The position numbers were made by a program, and so were the translations under genes. The notes beneath the pieces were generated by a model. The model had not been told where the DNA came from. It searched no databases and worked only from the letters and a program-made list of their open reading frames with translations. A stretch of DNA of 40,106 nucleotides from Pseudobutyrivibrio sp. Its GTDB lineage: Bacteria; Bacillota; Clostridia; Lachnospirales; Lachnospiraceae. The DNA lies in NCBI RefSeq assembly GCF_015057185.1, contig NZ_SVEV01000028.1, positions 6,912-47,017 on the forward strand. Reading direction: 5' to 3'. Shown one piece after another: positions 36,004 to 40,106 of the stretch (position 1 is the first letter of the stretch; every line of letters starts with the position of its first letter).

Positions 36004-36039
36004 ATAAAAAAAAGCTACCCAAATTTGATGAGCAGCTTT
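36004..36039 (-). terminator. Terminator of the lysine riboswitch
   Basis: An 11-bp stem (36029-36039 with 36011-36021, two G-U pairs, 7-nt loop) followed on the reverse strand by a run of eight T, three of which are paired. It follows the aptamer by about 18 nt, the expected expression platform for an OFF switch. Confidence 0.85.
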
Positions 36040-36057
36040 GCAATATGCATTACGTAT

Positions 36058-36232
36058 GATAGCTCCCCATCTGAAATAACTTCGGATGACAGTCATACGA
36101 CTATTAATCGTATGCCCAAGACAGACACCTACAGGCGATGCCCTCTTTCGGCGAAATTCCCTTTTATCTCATATCATATGGGCCTGTCCCATCTATGAGA
36201 TTACTAATGTTTCTCGCAACCTCTATCTCTTA
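36058..36232 (-). promoter_or_regulatory. Lysine riboswitch (L box)
   Basis: On the reverse strand the landmarks of the lysine aptamer occur in order: GAGGTTGCGAG, an AGTA, TCGCCGAAAGAGG, GGGCATACG...CGTATGACTGTCA and the closing GGGGAGCTATC. The P1 stem is visible as GATAG (36223-36227) with CTATC (36058-36062), and P4-P5 as GCATACGA/TCGTATG. Lysine binding should favour the terminator at 36004-36039 and switch off dapA and the NhaC-type gene. Length of about 175 nt is normal for the family. Confidence 0.92.
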
Positions 36233-36245
36233 TTAAGTTGCACTT

Positions 36246-36274
36246 ATACTACATCTACATTTTTCCTATGTCAA
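36246..36274 (-). promoter_or_regulatory. Promoter of the lysine operon
   Basis: Reverse-strand consensus -35 TTGACA (36269-36274) and TAGTAT (36246-36251), 17 nt apart. The start near 36239 falls just upstream of the riboswitch. Confidence 0.75.
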
Positions 36275-36281
36275 CTACAAA

Positions 36282-36310
36282 TTGCTAATAATCTTTTATG
36301 ATGTTAAAAT
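36282..36310 (+). promoter_or_regulatory. Promoter of the amidase gene
   Basis: Plus-strand TTGCTA (36282-36287) and TAAAAT (36305-36310), 17 nt apart, placed back to back with the lysine-operon promoter. The 5' leader would be about 24 nt with AGGAG before the ATG. All of 35894-36340 is thus accounted for by regulatory sites, with no gene. Confidence 0.65.
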
Positions 36311-36340
36311 TAATAGGAAATATATATAGGAGTATATGAC

Positions 36341-37120
36341 ATGAAATCAAATCTTAAAAAATGCTTAAGCGTTATTCTATGTTTAGTTTTTGCTATTTCC
36401 CTTTTTGTTAATACAAGTGTTGTTTCTGAGGCCAAAAAAGATAATCTAATAGTTGTTTTAGATGCAGGCCACGATACAACTCATTTTGGTTGCCACTATG
36501 AGAACTTTGAAGAAGGCATTGCCAATCTTTACATTGCTTACTACTGCAAGCAGGAGTTAGAAAAATATTATGGTGTTACTGTCTACATGACACGCACCGG
36601 CTTTACTTGCCCATATGGATTAGATGCCGACAGCAAGGCCGACTGTTTATCAGCTAGAGTTAATTATGCAAAATCAGTTAATGCTGATGTTTTAATTAGT
36701 CTTCACAATGATTACGATCCAGATGTTGATTACTCTCAGAATGGTTCAAAGGTCATTATTCCAAATCCAAACTACAAACCAGAATGTTATGTAACTGGCC
36801 ACGATTTAGGACAGTCAATTCTCACTGAGCTTGTTGCTACTGGTCTAAACATCAATAACTGGAAGCTTTGTCCTAATGGAACAGGACTTGTTACTAGAGA
36901 CTCTGAGTCAAGCACTTATCCTGATGGCACAGCACGTGATTACTATGCTTTGATTAACAAGGCCAAAACAAGCGGGTTCCCTTGCATTATCGTGGAGCAT
37001 GCTTTTTGCACTAACTACTCTGACAGAGTAAACCATCTTAGCACACCAGAACAATATCAGGAGCTTGGTGTAGCTGATGCTACTGGCATTGCCAACTATT
37101 ACGGATTAACTCTTAAATAA
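36341..37120 (+). CDS. Secreted N-acetylmuramoyl-L-alanine amidase
   Basis: Zinc-dependent cell-wall hydrolase of the Amidase_3 family that cuts between MurNAc and L-Ala. A signal peptide (about 1-31, MKSNLKKCLSVILCLVFAIS) is followed by the catalytic domain. Zinc ligands are H44 in VVLDAGHDTTHFG, a Glu in YENFEEGIANLYIA and the His in LISLHNDYD (usual form SIHAN); the catalytic Glu is in IIVEHAFCTNYSD. At 259 residues there is no separate wall-binding domain. The Asn after LH-ND and the Tyr-rich insert (YSQNGSKVIIPNPNYKP) make it a divergent member. It is followed 27 nt later by the channel gene. Confidence 0.88.
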   Translation: MKSNLKKCLSVILCLVFAISLFVNTSVVSEAKKDNLIVVLDAGHDTTHFGCHYENFEEGIANLYIAYYCKQELEKYYGVTVYMTRTGFTCPYGLDADSKADCLSARVNYAKSVNADVLISLHNDYDPDVDYSQNGSKVIIPNPNYKPECYVTGHDLGQSILTELVATGLNINNWKLCPNGTGLVTRDSESSTYPDGTARDYYALINKAKTSGFPCIIVEHAFCTNYSDRVNHLSTPEQYQELGVADATGIANYYGLTLK

Positions 37121-37147
37121 TAAAGTTTCTTTGGGGGAATATTTATT

Positions 37148-38110
37148 GTGAAAAAGCAGAAGGTTTTTAATATTATTCAAATCGGAAACAAAGACGATGT
37201 TGTAAGCCGCTTCTTTGATATCTTTATTGCTGCTGTTATCATCATAAATATTATCGTGATGGTGTTGGAGACCTACTCCAACCTATCACCATTTTTCCCT
37301 GTTTTAGATACTATAGTTTTAATTACTATCATCATTTTCTGTATAGAATATGGTCTTAGAATTTGGACTGCAGATCTTTTATATCCTGACCTTCCACGCC
37401 GAAAGGCTATTATTAAATTTCTATTTTCTTTTGATGGTATTGTAGATTTATTTACTATATTGCCATTTTTCTTTTTATCTGGATTTGTTGCCTTTAGAAT
37501 TTTGCGAATCATCCGTATATTCCACTTATTCAGAATAAACAGCCAATATGATTCCTTTGCTATTATTTTTACAGTATTAAAAGAGAAAAAGAATCAGATT
37601 CTTTCTTCACTTATCATCATTGGAATTCTTATGCTTGCAAGCTCTATAGGAATCTATTATGCAGAGCATGACGTACAGCCTCATGCCTTTGAAAATGCAT
37701 TTTCAGGTGTTTGGTGGTCAATGTCTACTCTTTTAACTGTTGGATATGGTGATATATATCCCATTACTACGACAGGAAGAATAATGGCTATAATCACTGC
37801 CTTTCTTGGAGTTGGAGTTGTTGCTATCCCTACTGGTATCATCAGTGCTGGATTCGTCGAGCATTATTCTCGTGTAAAATTAATGGAACGTTTTGCTAGA
37901 GATGAGCACGTGGATTTATTGACTATTCACGTGACAGAGGGACACTGTTGGGAAAATTTAAATGTTTCTGAAATTTGCACTCCTGACCATTTTTGCCCTG
38001 CCATTATTATGCGAGACGGAGAATCACTTATACCTACTTCAGATTTTCGCATAAAAAAAGGCGACACAGTTATACTGGCCGCCGAGGGTTACTTTTTAAA
38101 TACCTATTAA
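37148..38110 (+). CDS. Kv-type potassium channel with RCK/TrkA C-terminal domain
   Basis: Voltage-gated type K+ channel subunit of 320 residues. Six membrane helices are visible; S4 (about 114-130) carries R117, R120, R123 and R129 in FRILRIIRIFHLFRI, the voltage-sensor pattern. The pore has the selectivity filter TVGYGD (197-202) and S6 follows (ITAFLGVGVVAIPTGIISAG). Residues about 255-318 form a TrkA_C-like domain (LNVSEICTPDHFCPAIIMRD, GDTVILAAE), a ligand-sensing module in other K+ systems, without the RCK N-domain. Initiation is at a GTG (37148) after a GGGGG site. The last 15 nt overlap the convergent diguanylate cyclase gene. Confidence 0.9.
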   Translation: MKKQKVFNIIQIGNKDDVVSRFFDIFIAAVIIINIIVMVLETYSNLSPFFPVLDTIVLITIIIFCIEYGLRIWTADLLYPDLPRRKAIIKFLFSFDGIVDLFTILPFFFLSGFVAFRILRIIRIFHLFRINSQYDSFAIIFTVLKEKKNQILSSLIIIGILMLASSIGIYYAEHDVQPHAFENAFSGVWWSMSTLLTVGYGDIYPITTTGRIMAIITAFLGVGVVAIPTGIISAGFVEHYSRVKLMERFARDEHVDLLTIHVTEGHCWENLNVSEICTPDHFCPAIIMRDGESLIPTSDFRIKKGDTVILAAEGYFLNTY

Positions 38111-39586
38111 TTTATTGATTCTATCTCTGTATTCTATATACGGAGTGTCTGATGTTAATACAACGTCTGTTTTATACTTTCTGCATATAAGGCTATCCTG
38201 CTCATTTGAAACTATTGCAATAGTAGGAATAGTTGCAAAGCATTCTCTAGATTTAATATATTTGAGGGCTGTTAAGCCAATTCCGCTAGCACTATCCACC
38301 TCTATAGCAACGCCCTTTATCAGCTTCTTATACTGGCTTATCTGATGTATAGCATCATTATCATTATTCACTTGAACTATTTTATAGCTATTTCCAAAGT
38401 CATTACTCATATGCTGAGTCAGCTGACAATCATCACTTCCCACTGCAATAAACAGCGGTCTATCATGCTCAAACTGTTCATAAACCCAGATAGTGCAGCT
38501 TCCTTTCCCCTCTATTTTTGATTTATAAAGGGCGTCGTCTGCCATTGAAAAAATACTCTTTCCACTTCTGAAATCTGAACATATTACAGCTCCAATGCTG
38601 GCAGAAAATGGCTTGCTATTTCCTAAATCTATTTTTCTTATTTCTTCTTGAACCGTTTGGCAACGTCTCTGAAGAATTTCCAGAGAACTCATTTTAGGCA
38701 TCAGCACCACAAATTCGTCACCACCATACCTACCTACAATATCATAGGCTCTAAAGCTATCAATCAATAAGGTGCCTATTTTTTCTAATAGCTTATCACC
38801 AGTATCATGGCCTAAATTATCATTAACCTGCTTAAAATCATCCATGTCGATAATGCACATGGCGCATGAATCTTCTTCTGGTTTCTGTAAGAAATAGTTA
38901 TCGATTTTTGAAAGAAGTGCCCCTTTATTAAGAACATGGGTAAGCTTGTCTAGTGAGCTAATTCCCCTAAGTTCTTTCATGATTAGTCCTTGGCTGCTTC
39001 GAACATCCAAAATAATTTGTGCCAATAACATAGACACACAAAAGGCCCCAAGCCCCATATATACATCTCTCCTGGCAATTGCCCATTCCTTATTAGCATA
39101 TGAGAAAGCAAAGAAGATGGCTAATATTATCAATTCCTCTACACCATACTTCCACATCCTGTCGATAAACAAAGCCGGATACACAAGCATGAGCATTGGC
39201 AGAAAGAAGGCCTGTATATTAGGATAAGTTATTGTGTCTATTGTAATAAATACCAATGCCAATCCTAAGTAAAAGCCATAGCATGTAAGATAAGCAGCTG
39301 TAGTACCAAGAGTGCCCCCTTCTCTTAAGATATTAAGGTTAATCAAATAATACATTACCATCAAAGGAAGCATTATAAGATGAGGAAGCGTAATCCTAAA
39401 GCCTGGAACAAAAGCAAGGGCAATACCAATCATTATAAGATACAAAATAGATATATTTTTGCATGCTTTTCTAAGCATAAAGAGATTGCTCTCATCAATG
39501 CTCTCTCTACATGATTCAAAATACTCATGTATTTGCTCTTTGGATTTTCTCGTCCGTTTCAGACTATTTAATGCTTTCTCATCCAT
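38096..39586 (-). CDS. Membrane diguanylate cyclase with degenerate receiver tail
   Basis: Diguanylate cyclase of 496 residues. About six membrane helices (about 44-195) form the N-terminal part, with no recognised extracellular sensor. The GGDEF domain (about 205-370) has active GGDEF (288-292) and the inhibitory site RAYD (279-282), so product feedback is expected. Residues about 376-496 look like a response-regulator receiver fold (PLFIAVGSDD, then KGVAIEVDSASGIGLTALKY, then TIPTIAIVSN), but the phosphorylation Asp position is occupied by E429 and the Lys near the end is not evident. The ATG at 39586 has a weak ribosome binding site. Starts and ends are otherwise unremarkable. Confidence 0.88.
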   Translation of the reverse strand: MDEKALNSLKRTRKSKEQIHEYFESCRESIDESNLFMLRKACKNISILYLIMIGIALAFVPGFRITLPHLIMLPLMVMYYLINLNILREGGTLGTTAAYLTCYGFYLGLALVFITIDTITYPNIQAFFLPMLMLVYPALFIDRMWKYGVEELIILAIFFAFSYANKEWAIARRDVYMGLGAFCVSMLLAQIILDVRSSQGLIMKELRGISSLDKLTHVLNKGALLSKIDNYFLQKPEEDSCAMCIIDMDDFKQVNDNLGHDTGDKLLEKIGTLLIDSFRAYDIVGRYGGDEFVVLMPKMSSLEILQRRCQTVQEEIRKIDLGNSKPFSASIGAVICSDFRSGKSIFSMADDALYKSKIEGKGSCTIWVYEQFEHDRPLFIAVGSDDCQLTQHMSNDFGNSYKIVQVNNDNDAIHQISQYKKLIKGVAIEVDSASGIGLTALKYIKSRECFATIPTIAIVSNEQDSLICRKYKTDVVLTSDTPYIEYRDRINKLIGI

Positions 39587-39729
39587 TATAGTTTAACCCA
39601 CAAAATCATTCGCACACATATCTAATAATAATTTACCATTATATTGTTGTGTAATAGGTATATTTGTGTGAACTTTCTGTGAGATAATTATGGGATGCGA
39701 TAGGATCTAAAAGGCTACTCATTTCTTCT

Positions 39730-40020
39730 TTATTTATACAATCTAATCTTAGATAATTCCTCTTCCAACTCTATTCTCGCGTTTCTAAGGTTTATATCAT
39801 TTTGCATTTTCAAAAAATAATCGTCACTTACTCCAAAGAACTTTCCTAGTCTCAGTGAGGTATCAACTGTTATCTGTCTACGGTCATGAATTATATCCTG
39901 TATTCTTGAAACAGGCACAAATATTTCGCGTGCCAATCTGTATGCAGAAATACCTAATGGGTCCATGAATTCTTCTTTTAGAATCTCACCCATTGTTGGG
40001 GTCTGAATAATTACTGCCAT
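39730..40020 (-). CDS. higA: HigA-family antitoxin
   Basis: Helix-turn-helix antitoxin of 96 residues. MGEILKEEFMDPLGISAYRL is the family signature, and the XRE helix-turn-helix continues to about residue 75 (FFGVSDDYFLKM). HigA binds and neutralises the HigB mRNA-cleaving toxin and represses its own operon. The ATG at 40020 has AGGAGG 8 nt upstream. It lies 28 nt after the stop of the toxin gene, toxin first as is usual for HigBA. The 143 nt downstream hold no gene. Confidence 0.9.
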   Translation of the reverse strand: MAVIIQTPTMGEILKEEFMDPLGISAYRLAREIFVPVSRIQDIIHDRRQITVDTSLRLGKFFGVSDDYFLKMQNDINLRNARIELEEELSKIRLYK

Positions 40021-40048
40021 TTTCTTTTCCTCCTAGCAACAGAAAATC

Positions 40049-40106
40049 CTAATGATAATCTGTTATCTCAACATCATAAAAATCTCCATCCTGTTCCTTG
40101 AAGCAG
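40049..40106 (-). CDS. higB: HigB-family toxin, C-terminal end only
   Basis: The final 18 codons before a TAG (40049-40051) read CFKEQDGDFYDVEITDYH, which matches the typical HigB ending (aromatic-rich, DVEI-DYH). The rest lies beyond the window. HigB is a RelE-fold ribosome-dependent mRNA interferase. Position directly upstream of higA supports the call. Confidence 0.85.
   Translation of the reverse strand, partial: CFKEQDGDFYDVEITDYH

Noticed and set aside
1-40106. CRISPR arrays, insertion sequences, tRNA or rRNA genes
   Set aside because: No regularly spaced repeats, transposase motifs, cloverleaf or rRNA sequence seen on either strand by reading; short tRNAs could only be fully excluded by a dedicated search.

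Overview
The window looks like chromosome of an AT-rich Firmicute of the family Lachnospiraceae, most likely close to Butyrivibrio or Pseudobutyrivibrio. The reasons are a Gram-positive S10-spc ribosomal operon with strong AGGAGG ribosome binding sites, Gram-positive promoters, a domain-swapped family 3 beta-glucosidase of the kind first described in Butyrivibrio, a YtfQ-type sugar transporter with a LytS/YesN sensory system, and a lysine riboswitch. The genus is inferred; there is no rRNA to confirm it. I see no rRNA, tRNA, CRISPR array, phage or insertion sequence.

Layout. 1-6659 (minus) is the ribosomal operon from rpsJ to a nearly complete rplE, with a structured leader (6660-6914) and an unusually long rpsJ-rplC spacer. 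7203-9516 (plus) holds an rRNA-methyltransferase-like gene and a MATE exporter. 9570-10859 (minus) is a Cache-sensing diguanylate cyclase. 11037-15896 (minus) is a YtfQ-R-T-YjfF sugar ABC operon, with a divergent AraR-type repressor at 16245-17183. 17184-21866 (minus) encodes a cytidylate-kinase-like protein, a YesN-type response regulator, a LytS-type histidine kinase and a second YtfQ-like lipoprotein. It looks like a three-component sugar sensor next to its transporter. 21921-23273 is an ArsB/NhaD-type permease and 23379-26105 a cytoplasmic permuted GH3 enzyme.

26235-29864 holds metF, an exported repeat protein, a serine acetyltransferase and a small lipoprotein, separated by clear bidirectional terminators. 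29972-32070 (minus) is uraA-upp for uracil salvage. 32184-35893 (minus) is a lysine-riboswitch operon: dapA, an NhaC-family transporter (probable lysine carrier), a KdsC-like phosphatase and a TraX-like membrane protein. 36341-38110 (plus) encodes a secreted amidase and a Kv-type potassium channel with an RCK C-terminal domain. 38096-39586 (minus) is a second diguanylate cyclase with a degenerate receiver tail. The window ends in a HigBA toxin-antitoxin pair, with only the last 18 codons of higB inside.

The most interesting observation is a pair of about 86-nt RNA-like elements (14658-14743 and 35911-35997). Each lies 12-13 nt after an intrinsic terminator and just ahead of a gene. The two copies share loop sequences while their stem bases differ in compensating ways, which is the signature of a conserved RNA structure; I do not recognise it as a named family. 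Second is the sugar module, where an AraR-like repressor with visible operator repeats and a binding-protein/LytS/YesN system seem to converge on one transporter.
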